Shown here: positions 7,750-14,901 of the stretch, in pieces
Layout of the letters: each line of letters starts with the position of its first letter
Position numbering within the stretch: the stretch's first letter is position 1
Assembly: GCF_004923315.1 (NCBI RefSeq)
Contig: NZ_CP039650.1
Location: 310,001-374,000, forward strand
Source of the DNA: Azospirillum sp. TSA2s
Lineage (GTDB): Bacteria; Pseudomonadota; Alphaproteobacteria; Azospirillales; Azospirillaceae
Direction: 5' to 3'
DNA length: 64,000 nt
Made by a program: the position numbers and the translations under genes
The notes under the pieces: model-generated
Databases searched by the model: none
Seen by the model: the letters and a program-made list of their open reading frames with translations, nothing else
What the model was told of the DNA's origin: nothing

Positions 7750-8139
7750 GTGACGAGACTTCTCCGACTTCTCCCGCTGGCGGCCGCACTGCTGGCAACC
7801 GCGTCCGTTCAGGCCGCTCCGGTCCCGAGCCAGATGATCGAACGGCCGGCGGCCAAGCTGCAATGGCTGGACAAGGTGACCGCCCGCACCTCCACCTTCA
7901 CCATGAAGGTCGGAGAGACCAAGGCGATGAGCAGCCTGCGCATCACGCTGCGCGCCTGCCGCGAGAATCCGCCGATCGAAACGCCGGAATCGGCCGCTTT
8001 TCTGGAAGTGACGGAAATCAAGCCCGGCGAACAGGCGGAATCGGTCTTCAGCGGCTGGATGTTCGCCTCCAGCCCCGCCCTGTCGGCGATGGAGAACCCG
8101 ATCTATGACGTGTGGGTTCTGGGCTGCGAGCAACAATAG
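7750..8139 (+). CDS. DUF2155 exported protein
   Basis: A 129-residue secreted protein with a classical signal peptide (TRLLRLLPLAAALLATASVQA, cleavage before APVP). The mature part carries the alphaproteobacterial DUF2155 pattern: LDKVTARTSTFTMKVGE, LRITLRACRENPP, and the hallmark FSGWMFASSPALSAMENPIYDVWVLGC. Two cysteines in the conserved blocks could form a disulfide. The function of DUF2155 is unknown; it is repeatedly found beside NDUFA12. Both candidate starts are GTG (7714 and 7750); 7750 is chosen because it places the signal peptide directly at the N-terminus. Confidence 0.85.
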   Translation: MTRLLRLLPLAAALLATASVQAAPVPSQMIERPAAKLQWLDKVTARTSTFTMKVGETKAMSSLRITLRACRENPPIETPESAAFLEVTEIKPGEQAESVFSGWMFASSPALSAMENPIYDVWVLGCEQQ

Positions 8140-8150
8140 GCACGGCGAGC

Positions 8151-8194
8151 CCCCATCCAACCGCCCACGCTCTCGTGGGGACGGTTGGATGGGG
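8151..8194. terminator. Long hairpin between convergent genes
   Basis: Arms CCCCATCCAACCG (8151-8163) and CGGTTGGATGGGG (8182-8194) enclose a second stem CCCACG/CGTGGG with a CTCT loop: 19 paired bases with one 2-nt bulge. It lies 12 bp after the DUF2155 stop and 11 bp after the hydrolase stop on the other strand, so it probably serves both as a bidirectional terminator, although no strong T run follows. Confidence 0.7.
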
Positions 8195-8204
8195 ATGGAT
8201 TTAC

Positions 8205-8867
8205 TTACTCCGCCACCGCCGCGATGGGATTGCCCAGCGCCTTGTCCAGATAGTCGTCCACCTGGATCGCCAGATCGTCGGTGCGGTTGACGAAGAAGTG
8301 ACTGGCGCCGGGGACGACGCGGTGGTCGATGCGGATGTCCTTCTGGTGCGACAGCTTGGTCACCAGCTTGGTCACCGCGGCCTGGGGCACCACCTCGTCC
8401 TTGTCGCCATGGATGATCAGGCCCGAGGACGGGCACGGCGCCAGGAAGGAGAAGTCGAACAGATTGGCCGGCGGCGAGACCGAGACGAAGCCGTCGATCT
8501 CCGGACGGCGCATCAGCAACTGCATACCGATCCAGGCGCCGAAGGACACGCCGCCGATCCAGCAGAGCGGCGCGTTGGGGTTGTAGGTCTGCAGCCAGTC
8601 GAGCGCCGCCGCCGCATCGGCCAGTTCGCCCTCCCCCTTGTCGTAGGTGCCCTGGCTGCGCCCGACGCCGCGGAAGTTGAAGCGGAGAGCCGAATAGCCG
8701 CGCTTGGTGAAGGACTGGAACAGGGTGAAGACCACCTTGTTGTTCATCGTCCCATTGTGCTGCGGGTGCGGGTGCAACAGCAGCGCAACCGGGGCGTTCG
8801 GCTGCTTGCCGTGGGTGTAACGGCCTTCCAGGCGACCGGCGGGACCGTTGAAGAGCACTTCAGGCAT
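8205..8867 (-). CDS. Alpha/beta hydrolase of the short dienelactone-hydrolase-like type
   Basis: A 220-residue alpha/beta hydrolase without signal peptide. The nucleophile elbow is GVSFGA (serine in GGVSFGAWIG), the oxyanion strand reads LLLHPHPQHNGTMNN, and the likely acid and base are the Asp of IIHGDKDEVVP and the His of VPGASHFF. These match a widespread proteobacterial group close to serine aminopeptidase and dienelactone hydrolase families whose substrate is not established. It is a cytoplasmic single-gene unit, divergent from the cysE operon and convergent with the DUF2155 gene. Confidence 0.85.
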   Translation of the reverse strand: MPEVLFNGPAGRLEGRYTHGKQPNAPVALLLHPHPQHNGTMNNKVVFTLFQSFTKRGYSALRFNFRGVGRSQGTYDKGEGELADAAAALDWLQTYNPNAPLCWIGGVSFGAWIGMQLLMRRPEIDGFVSVSPPANLFDFSFLAPCPSSGLIIHGDKDEVVPQAAVTKLVTKLSHQKDIRIDHRVVPGASHFFVNRTDDLAIQVDDYLDKALGNPIAAVAE

Positions 8868-9017
8868 GGGAACGACGTTCCTGACGCGGACAAAGGGTTG
8901 TTGGGACCGCCATGGCGACCGACCGGACCTTCATCCGACCAACCGCCCCGGCGCACGGGCCTTTCGGGCCCGTCACGGATTTTCCCGTCTTGGAGTGGGG
9001 TTTTCCGCACACAATTC

Positions 9018-9046
9018 TTGACCGTTTTGCTTGGTCATCATATATG
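9018..9046 (+). promoter_or_regulatory. Promoter of the cysE-iscR operon with an overlapping inverted repeat
   Basis: TTGACC (9018-9023), a 17-nt spacer and TATATG (9041-9046) make a near-consensus sigma-70 promoter about 205 bp upstream of cysE. TGACC (9019-9023) and GGTCA (9033-9037) form a perfect inverted repeat with a 9-nt gap that covers the -35 box and half the spacer, a sensible place for a repressor. The second gene of the operon encodes an Rrf2/IscR regulator, the obvious candidate. The leader (9047-9251) has no gene; it contains GGTCC repeated at 9125, 9151, 9166 and 9182. Confidence 0.65.
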
Positions 9047-9251
9047 CGTCGTAACGTCCTCCGGGACAACCCGCCTGACCCGCCCGATCGGCCCCAGCGC
9101 TTGCGGGACCGATCGATAAGTCCGGGTCCCTGCCGGCCGGAACCCGAATGGGTCCGAACCGGAAAGGTCCTGAACCGCGAGGGTCCGACAGGCCGAAGCC
9201 GGGCGCGGGCGGCCGATGAGAGCGGCGGACTATACCACGGCGGGTGATGGC

Positions 9252-10001
9252 GTGTTCAAGCATCTTCGCGAAGAGATCGATGGGATCATGGCGCGGGACC
9301 CCGCCGCCCGCTCCCGGCTGGAGGTGGCGCTCTGCTACCCCGGCTTGCACGCCATCGTGCTCCACCGCATCGCCCGGCGCGCCCGCGACGCCGGCTGGCA
9401 CACCACTGCCCGGCTGATCTCCCAGATCGCCCGCTCGCTGACCGGCATCGAAATCCATCCCGGCGCCACCATCGGTCGCCGCTTCTTCATCGACCATGGC
9501 ATGGGCGTGGTGATCGGCGAGACGGCGGAGATCGGCGACGACGTCATGCTCTATCATGGGGTGACGCTGGGCGGCACCTCGCTGAACCCCGGCAAGCGCC
9601 ACCCGACGCTGAGCGATGGCGTGATCGTCGGGGCCGGCGCCAAGATCCTGGGCGCCATCACCATCGGCCGCGGCGCGCGCATCGGCGCCAACGCGGTGGT
9701 GGTGGCGGACGTGCCCGCCGACACCGCGGTGGTCGGCATCCCGGCCAAGCCGGTCATTCCGCGCGACCGCGCGGAAACCCGGAAATTCATGCCCTACGGC
9801 ACCCCCTGCGGCGAGATCCCCGACCCGGTCGCCCGCGCGCTGACCGGCCTGCTCGATCAGGTGACGGCGCTGCAGGCCCGTGTCGGAGAGCTGGAAGCGG
9901 ACCGCCCGTCCGCCGCCCTCCCCCGATCAACACCCACACCGCTAGAGACGGTGGCGTCCCACAATGGCGGGATGCACGAAGCGCAAGGAGAATCGCGATG
10001 A
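9252..10001 (+). CDS. cysE: Serine O-acetyltransferase
   Basis: A 249-residue CysE that acetylates serine to O-acetylserine, the acceptor for sulfide in cysteine synthesis. The N-terminal helical domain (FKHLREEIDGIMARDPAARS, CYPGLHAIVLHRIA) precedes the left-handed hexapeptide beta-helix (HPGATIGRRFFIDHGMGVVIGETAEIGDDVMLYHGVTLGG), with the catalytic Asp-His pair in IDHG. The GTG at 9252 is chosen since relatives begin MFKxLRE; an ATG 12 codons upstream is the alternative. It overlaps iscR by 4 bp (ATGA), tying cysteine supply to the desulfurase and Fe-S genes downstream. Confidence 0.95.
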   Translation: MFKHLREEIDGIMARDPAARSRLEVALCYPGLHAIVLHRIARRARDAGWHTTARLISQIARSLTGIEIHPGATIGRRFFIDHGMGVVIGETAEIGDDVMLYHGVTLGGTSLNPGKRHPTLSDGVIVGAGAKILGAITIGRGARIGANAVVVADVPADTAVVGIPAKPVIPRDRAETRKFMPYGTPCGEIPDPVARALTGLLDQVTALQARVGELEADRPSAALPRSTPTPLETVASHNGGMHEAQGESR

Positions 10002-10483
10002 GACTCAGCACCAAGGGACGCTATGCCGTGATGGCGATGGTCGATCTGGCCGCCACCAGCCAGGGCAGCCCGGTCGCGCTGGCGGACATCGCGGAGCGGC
10101 AGGAAATCTCGCTGTCCTATCTGGAACAGCTGTTCGCCAAGCTGCGCAAGGGCGGTCTGGTCAAGAGCGTGCGCGGCCCCGGCGGCGGCTATCTGCTCGC
10201 CCATCCGGCCGACGCCACCCGCGTCTCCGACATCATCCTGGCGGTGGACGAGCCGATCCGCACCACCCGCTGCGCCAACGGCACGCCGCAGGGCTGCCGC
10301 ACCAACCGCTCGCGCTGCCTGACCCACGATCTGTGGGAGGAGCTGGGCAACCAGATCCATATGTACCTCAGCTCGGTCACCGTCGCCGACGTGGTGGAGC
10401 GCCGGATCATCGGCACCAGCGGCCTGAACCTGCTGCGCCCGGCCCCGGCCGCCGACAGCACCGCCGTCGCCGCCGCAGAGTGA
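9998..10483 (+). CDS. iscR: Rrf2-family Fe-S regulator IscR
   Basis: A 161-residue Rrf2 winged-helix regulator. The N-terminus MRLSTKGRYAVMAMVDLA and the recognition region SLSYLEQLFAKLRKGGLVKSVRGPGGGYLL are typical. Three cysteines in RCANGTPQGCRTNRSRC followed by LTHDLW are positioned like the [2Fe-2S] ligands of IscR, though spacing (x7, x6) is wider than in E. coli (x5, x5). It should repress this operon when it holds a cluster. The start overlaps the cysE stop, and an inverted repeat on the operon promoter is a plausible own operator. The Ala/Pro-rich C-terminal tail is probably disordered. Confidence 0.92.
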   Translation: MRLSTKGRYAVMAMVDLAATSQGSPVALADIAERQEISLSYLEQLFAKLRKGGLVKSVRGPGGGYLLAHPADATRVSDIILAVDEPIRTTRCANGTPQGCRTNRSRCLTHDLWEELGNQIHMYLSSVTVADVVERRIIGTSGLNLLRPAPAADSTAVAAAE

Positions 10484-10528
10484 CGCCGCCGGATGAGATT
10501 GGCCTTCGCAGCTAAACGTGCCTGAAAA

Positions 10529-11668
10529 GTGACCGCCCCGTTCGTCGCCCCCTTCCGTCGGACCGGTGTCTATCTCGACCACAACGCCACCGCTCCGCTG
10601 AAACCGGAGGTCAAGGCGGCGATGGGTCAGGCGATGGATCTGGTCGGCAACCCGTCCTCCGTTCACGCCTTCGGCCGCAGCGCCCGCCGGGCGGTGGAGG
10701 AGGCGCGCGCCGCCGTCGCGGCACTGGCCGGCGTAAAGCCGGCGCAGGTGCTGTTCACCGGCAGCGGGACGGAGGCGAACAACTTCGCGCTGCGCGGCTT
10801 CCCCGGCCGACGGCTGCTGACCTCCGCCATCGAGCATGAGTCGGTGCTGGCCGCTTGGCCCGATGCGGAGCGCTTCGGCGTAACCCGCGACGGCGTCGCC
10901 GACCTCAAGGACCTGGAACGCCGGCTGGCCGCTGCGGACGGTCCGGCGCTGGTGTCGCTGATGCTGGTCAACAACGAGACCGGGGTGATCCAGCCGGTGG
11001 CCGAGGCCGCCCGCATCGCCCATGCCCATGGCGCGCTGGTCCATTGCGACGCGGTGCAGGCCGCCGGGCGGCTGCCGCTGTCGCTGCCCGACCTCGGCGT
11101 CGACCTGATGACGCTGTCGGCCCACAAGCTGGGCGGTCCGACCGGCGTCGGTGCCCTGATCCTGGCCGAGGGGCTGGAGCCCGACGCGCTGATCCGCGGC
11201 GGCGGGCAGGAACGGCGCAAGCGGGCCGGCACCGAGAACCTGCTGGGCATCGTCGGCTTCGGCGCCGCCGCAAGGCTGGCGCGGGAGGGGCTGGCGGAGG
11301 CCGCCGACCTTGCGGCCCTGCGTGACCGGCTGGAGCGCGAGGCGCTGGCCGCCATTCCGCGCGCCCGGGTGATGGGGGTCGGTGCGGCGCGGGTCGCCAA
11401 CACCAGCTGCCTGATGCTGCCCGGCCTGCCCGGCGAGACCCAGGTGATGACGCTCGATCTTGCCGGCGTGGCGGTGAGCGCCGGATCGGCCTGTTCCAGC
11501 GGCAAGGTGAAGCCGTCCCATGTGTTGGCGGCGATGGGCGAGGACGACCGGTCCGCCGCCAGCGCCATCCGTGTCAGCCTGGGCTGGACCAGCGACGACG
11601 AGGCGGTCGACCGTTTTCTGACGGCCTGGACCGCGATGGCGCGGCGAAGCGCGTCCGCGGATGGCTGA
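10529..11668 (+). CDS. Cysteine desulfurase (NifS/IscS-like)
   Basis: A 379-residue PLP enzyme that takes sulfur from cysteine as a protein-bound persulfide. The PLP lysine is K200 in SAHKLGG, D174 in HCDAVQ contacts the cofactor, and the persulfide cysteine is C322 in SAGSACSSGK, on the flexible loop of class I (IscS/NifS) enzymes. The start is a GTG without a convincing ribosome site. The usual order in related alphaproteobacteria has a second desulfurase and iscU-iscA after this type of gene; here hscB follows directly. Products downstream that need its sulfur are Fe-S clusters and the MnmA reaction. Confidence 0.93.
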   Translation: MTAPFVAPFRRTGVYLDHNATAPLKPEVKAAMGQAMDLVGNPSSVHAFGRSARRAVEEARAAVAALAGVKPAQVLFTGSGTEANNFALRGFPGRRLLTSAIEHESVLAAWPDAERFGVTRDGVADLKDLERRLAAADGPALVSLMLVNNETGVIQPVAEAARIAHAHGALVHCDAVQAAGRLPLSLPDLGVDLMTLSAHKLGGPTGVGALILAEGLEPDALIRGGGQERRKRAGTENLLGIVGFGAAARLAREGLAEAADLAALRDRLEREALAAIPRARVMGVGAARVANTSCLMLPGLPGETQVMTLDLAGVAVSAGSACSSGKVKPSHVLAAMGEDDRSAASAIRVSLGWTSDDEAVDRFLTAWTAMARRSASADG

Positions 11669-11868
11669 GTTGCGCTGTCGCCCGCCTGCCGCCCGCCATG
11701 CCTGCGCGACCATCTGTCCCCCGCCCGGAAAGTCCGCATTCGCGCATTGCGCCGGCTGCGGCTTATGGGTATGACCCCGCGGAAGGCCCGCCGGCTTGCA
11801 GTGGCGGCCTGATGTCGGGGTATCGATCCTATCGGCCGATCCTTTCGGCGTTTTGACGGACTGTGCGC

Positions 11869-12558
11869 ATGACCCGTTCCAAATCCGGCCCGCCCGGCAA
11901 CAGCAGCGGCGGAATTTCCGGCGCCATCGCCGGCGATCTGGAGCCCTGCGGCACCTGCGGCCGCTCGGTGGCGCCGCGCGCCCTGTTCTGCCACGCCTGC
12001 GGTGCGGCCCAACCGCCGCGGCCGCTCGATCCCTTCACCCGGTTGGGACTGGAACGCCGCTTCGACATCGATCTGGAGCAACTGTCGAAGCAGCATGCCG
12101 GCTTCACCCGCGCCATGGACCCGGAGCGCTTCGCCGCCCGCGGCCCGCGCCAGCAGGCCAACGCCAAGGCCCAGATCAACGCCCTGCGCGACGCCTATGA
12201 GGTGCTGCGCGATCCCATCCGCCGCGCCCATGCGCTGCTGGCCCTGATGGGCTGCACGCCGGCCGTCGGCGACGAGGGCGGCAATGGGGACGAAGAGATC
12301 GCCGACCTCGCCACGCGGCTGTCCCGCGCCGACGATGCGCTGGAACTGGACCGCATAGGGCTGGACCTCAGCCAGCGGGTGGAGGCCTGCATCAAGTATC
12401 TCACCCCGGCCTTCCGTAAGGCGCAGTCGGCCGCCGGCCCCGACAGCCCGCCGGCCTCCGACGGCGCCGCCCGCATCCTGGCCCGGCTGGAACGGCTGGA
12501 GGCGCTGGCCGCCGAGGTCCGCGACCGCCGCGCCGCCCTGACACCGCCGCGGCCCTGA
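11869..12558 (+). CDS. hscB: HscB-like J-protein with zinc ribbon and degenerate HPD
   Basis: A 229-residue relative of HscB/HSC20, the co-chaperone that delivers IscU to HscA. Residues 27-44 hold CGTC-x10-CHAC, the N-terminal zinc ribbon known in alpha and mitochondrial HscB. The J-domain follows (LDPFTRLGLERRFDID, then INALRDAYEVLRDPIRRAHALLALMG) and a C-terminal helical part (residues ~135-220) with an Ala/Arg-rich end. Where HscB has LHPDRFA this protein has MDPERFA (DPE at 84-86), so the HPD that triggers Hsp70 ATPase is missing. Neither hscA nor iscU is nearby. ATG 11869 is preferred over a GTG two codons upstream. Confidence 0.82.
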   Translation: MTRSKSGPPGNSSGGISGAIAGDLEPCGTCGRSVAPRALFCHACGAAQPPRPLDPFTRLGLERRFDIDLEQLSKQHAGFTRAMDPERFAARGPRQQANAKAQINALRDAYEVLRDPIRRAHALLALMGCTPAVGDEGGNGDEEIADLATRLSRADDALELDRIGLDLSQRVEACIKYLTPAFRKAQSAAGPDSPPASDGAARILARLERLEALAAEVRDRRAALTPPRP

Positions 12559-12632
12559 TCCGCTTTTACCCTACAATCACCCCCTAAATCGCCCCCTAAA
12601 TCGCTAGGCAACCTTAAAGGAACGAGGACCCC

Positions 12633-12962
12633 ATGCCCAAGATGACCTTCATCGAGCCCGATGGCACCCGCCGCGAGGTGGACGCCCCGCTCGGCCTGTC
12701 CGTGCTGGAGATCGCGCACAAGAACAGCCTGGACCTGGAAGGCGCCTGCGAGGGCTCGCTGGCCTGCTCCACCTGCCATGTCGTGATCGAGCCGGAATGG
12801 TTCGACGTCCTGCCGGAAGCGCAGGAGGACGAGGAGGACATGCTGGACCTCGCCTTCGGCCTGACCAAGACCTCGCGCCTGGGCTGCCAGATCATCATGA
12901 CGGAAGAGCTGGACGGTCTGATCGTCCGCCTGCCGGGCGGCAGCAACAACGCGATGAAATGA
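12633..12962 (+). CDS. fdx: [2Fe-2S] ferredoxin of the ISC type
   Basis: A 109-residue adrenodoxin-type ferredoxin. Cluster ligands are C39, C45 and C48 in ACEGSLACSTC and C85 in RLGCQI, the standard pattern. Acidic residues between (EAQEDEEDMLD) form the usual partner-docking face. It should pass electrons during Fe-S cluster assembly, consistent with a position behind the desulfurase and hscB. A good AAAGGAACGAGG lies before the ATG. Just upstream, 12580-12603 is a perfect tandem of the 12-mer CCCCCTAAATCG, of no evident meaning. A hairpin follows the gene. Confidence 0.95.
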   Translation: MPKMTFIEPDGTRREVDAPLGLSVLEIAHKNSLDLEGACEGSLACSTCHVVIEPEWFDVLPEAQEDEEDMLDLAFGLTKTSRLGCQIIMTEELDGLIVRLPGGSNNAMK

Positions 12963-12984
12963 CGGTCCAGGGGAACCCTGTTCC

Positions 12985-13033
12985 GGCCGCCGGGGCCCGT
13001 GTCGCGCGATGCGGCGCCCGGCGGCCTTCTTTC
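12985..13033 (+). terminator. Probable terminator after fdx
   Basis: Arms GGCCGCCGGG (12985-12994) and CCCGGCGGCC (13017-13026) are followed by TTCTTT. The stem is very stable and the tract is pyrimidine-rich rather than pure T. It would end the cysE-to-fdx transcript before mnmA. Confidence 0.6.
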
Positions 13034-13104
13034 CCTGCCGTTCCCCTGTCCCCGCCCTGCTTTCCTACCTTTTCCGGGCGCCTGCCCGCCCCATATAGGG
13101 CGCC

Positions 13105-14268
13105 ATGAACTCCCTCGGTCTTTCCAAGCGCCCCCAGGACACCCGCGTCGTCGTCGCGATGTCCGGCGGGGTGGATTCCTCCGTCACCGCCGCCGTGCTG
13201 CGGGAGGAGGGCTATGACGTCGTCGGCATCACGCTGCAGCTTTACGACCACGGCCTCGCGTTGCAGAAGCCGGGCGCCTGCTGCGCCGGCCAGGACATCT
13301 ACGACGCCCGTCAGGTTGCCGACCGCATCGGCATCCCGCATTACGTCCTGGATTACGAGGGCCGCTTCAGCCAGGACGTGATGGACGATTTCGCCGACAG
13401 CTATCTGCGCGGCGAGACGCCGATCCCCTGCGTGCGCTGCAACCAGCGCGTCAAGTTCCGCGATCTGCTGAACACCGCCCGCGATTTGGGCGCCGACGCG
13501 CTTGCCACCGGCCACTACGTCCGCCGCATCGCCGGCCCGCAGGGTGCCGAGTTGCACCGCGCCGTCGACCCGGGCAAGGACCAGAGCTATTTCCTGTTCG
13601 CCACCACGCGCGAGCAGTTGGAGTTCCTGCGCTTCCCACTCGGCGGCCTGACCAAGCCGGAGACCCGCGCGCTGGCCGAGCGCCACGGGTTGGAAGTGGC
13701 GGCCAAGCCCGACAGCCAGGACATTTGCTTCGTCCCAAACGGCAACTATGCCGAGGTGGTGGCGAAGCTGCGCCCCGGCTCCGTCGAGCCCGGCGACATC
13801 GTCCATGTCGATGGCCGTGTGCTGGGCCGCCACAAGGGCGTCGTCCACTACACGGTCGGCCAGCGCAAGGGGCTGGGCATCGGCGGCATCCGCGGCCAGG
13901 AGGAGGAGGCGCTCTACGTCGTCCGCCTGGAGCCCGCCCGCCGCCGCGTCGTCGTCGGCCCGCGCCGCGACCTCGCCCGCTCGCTGGTGATGGTGCGCGA
14001 CGTGAACTGGCTGGGTCCCGATCTGGCCGACGGTGCCGGGATCGAGGTGTCGGTAAAGCTGCGCTCCGCCCAGCCCGCCGCCCCTGCCCTGTGGCGCGCC
14101 GGCCCCGACGGCACCGCGCGGGTCGAGTTGCTGGAGGCCCAGCACGGCATCGCTCCCGGTCAGGCCTGCGTCGTCTATCAGGGCGACCGCGTGCTGGGCG
14201 GCGGCTGGATTTCCGGCACGGCGGGAGGTGTGGCCGAGGGTGTTGAGGTTGGTGAAACGGCGGCCTGA
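13105..14268 (+). CDS. mnmA: tRNA-uridine 2-sulfurtransferase MnmA
   Basis: A 387-residue enzyme that thiolates U34 of tRNAs for Lys, Glu and Gln. The ATP-pyrophosphatase loop SGGVDSS is at 20-26. The catalytic cysteine pair is C109 in PCVRCN and C208 in QDICFV, and the tRNA-contact segment GHYVRR and the beta-barrel domain (YTVGQRKGLGI onward) are complete. It needs persulfide sulfur that originates from a cysteine desulfurase, which gives a functional reason for sitting next to that operon. A hairpin and about 140 bp separate it from fdx, so it may have its own promoter. The tail is slightly longer than usual and acidic. Confidence 0.96.
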   Translation: MNSLGLSKRPQDTRVVVAMSGGVDSSVTAAVLREEGYDVVGITLQLYDHGLALQKPGACCAGQDIYDARQVADRIGIPHYVLDYEGRFSQDVMDDFADSYLRGETPIPCVRCNQRVKFRDLLNTARDLGADALATGHYVRRIAGPQGAELHRAVDPGKDQSYFLFATTREQLEFLRFPLGGLTKPETRALAERHGLEVAAKPDSQDICFVPNGNYAEVVAKLRPGSVEPGDIVHVDGRVLGRHKGVVHYTVGQRKGLGIGGIRGQEEEALYVVRLEPARRRVVVGPRRDLARSLVMVRDVNWLGPDLADGAGIEVSVKLRSAQPAAPALWRAGPDGTARVELLEAQHGIAPGQACVVYQGDRVLGGGWISGTAGGVAEGVEVGETAA

Positions 14269-14333
14269 ATCAGGGGGTTATGCGGGTTTTTGCCGACCGG
14301 CCGAAAAAAAACGCACCCCCTGAAAATTCCGCG

Positions 14334-14363
14334 TTGACAGGCCAAGTCGCCCTATCCTATATA
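14334..14363 (+). promoter_or_regulatory. Promoter of the CAU tRNA gene
   Basis: TTGACA (14334-14339), an 18-nt spacer and TATATA (14358-14363) lie 75 bp upstream of the tRNA. Both hexamers are at or near consensus. Confidence 0.65.
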
Positions 14364-14437
14364 GCGGCTCCCGGCGGCAACGACGGGACACGATGGTAGC
14401 CAACGGCGGCGGAAACGCCAACAACGGCGCTCACGAT

Positions 14438-14512
14438 GGCAGCGTAGCTCAGTGGTAGAGCAGGGGAATCATAATCCCTTGGTCGGGGGTTCAAATCCCT
14501 CCGCTGCTACCA
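14438..14512 (+). tRNA. tRNA with CAU anticodon (probably elongator Met)
   Basis: A complete 75-nt cloverleaf with encoded CCA: acceptor GGCAGCG pairs with CGCTGCT (first pair G-U), D stem GCTC/GAGC, anticodon stem GGGGA/TCCCT with loop ATCATAA, T stem GGGGG/CCCTC with loop TTCAAAT. The anticodon is CAU, so it is Met or the Ile2 species whose C34 becomes lysidine. Initiator tRNA is unlikely because the three G-C pairs at the base of the anticodon stem are absent. I favour elongator Met by general resemblance to alphaproteobacterial genes, with Ile2 as a real alternative. Confidence 0.93.
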
Positions 14513-14540
14513 TCCTATCAGCAAATATAGCTGAACGTAT

Positions 14541-14573
14541 AACCCCGCTCAGGTTACCCTGAGCGGGGTTTTA
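14541..14573 (+). terminator. Strong terminator after the tRNA
   Basis: A 13-bp perfect stem, AACCCCGCTCAGG and CCTGAGCGGGGTT, with a TTAC loop and TTTT following. It ends the tRNA transcript and marks the left edge of the AT-richer patch. Confidence 0.9.
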
Positions 14574-14578
14574 TGCTT

Positions 14579-14901
14579 TGAGCTTGATGAAACGCTCTTA
14601 GCGCGCCTCTCGCCACCATCCTCCTCTGCGCAACGTGATTAGCGAGTTTTTGCAGCTCCATCACAGCACTGGTAGCACTAGTCAAAGTAGCTGCTCCCAG
14701 GAAGCACAGGAATTGCTTACATTGCATTATTATCTTCATAGAAACTGATCTCCGCCGCCTGGCGGCATGAGGAATGCAATCGTCAAAGATGTCGGCCCTC
14801 CTCTGCTCACCGATTTTAATCTCTTTCCCTTTGCAATTAGAATAAAAATTGGTAAATACCAACCAATAATGCAACCATAAGAATGTATCAGGAACTTAAC
14901 A
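14579..14901. other. AT-richer gene-free stretch before the deaminase gene
   Basis: About 320 bp with no convincing gene. Composition drops compared with flanking DNA. Near its right end an inverted repeat TTGGT-AAAT-ACCAA (14849-14862) lies about 40 bp before the deaminase start, next to a TAGAAT (14838-14843) that could be a -10 box without a recognisable -35. It may hold the promoter and an operator of the deaminase gene, or a small RNA that I cannot recognise. Confidence 0.4.

Noticed and set aside
12580..12603. Tandem 12-mer before fdx as a regulatory repeat
   Set aside because: Two copies only, no symmetry, position just upstream of a good ribosome site; probably slippage.
14554..14874. 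A 106-codon minus-strand reading between the tRNA and the deaminase gene
   Set aside because: It starts with TTG without a ribosome site, its end runs into the strong tRNA terminator stem, and its composition looks non-coding.
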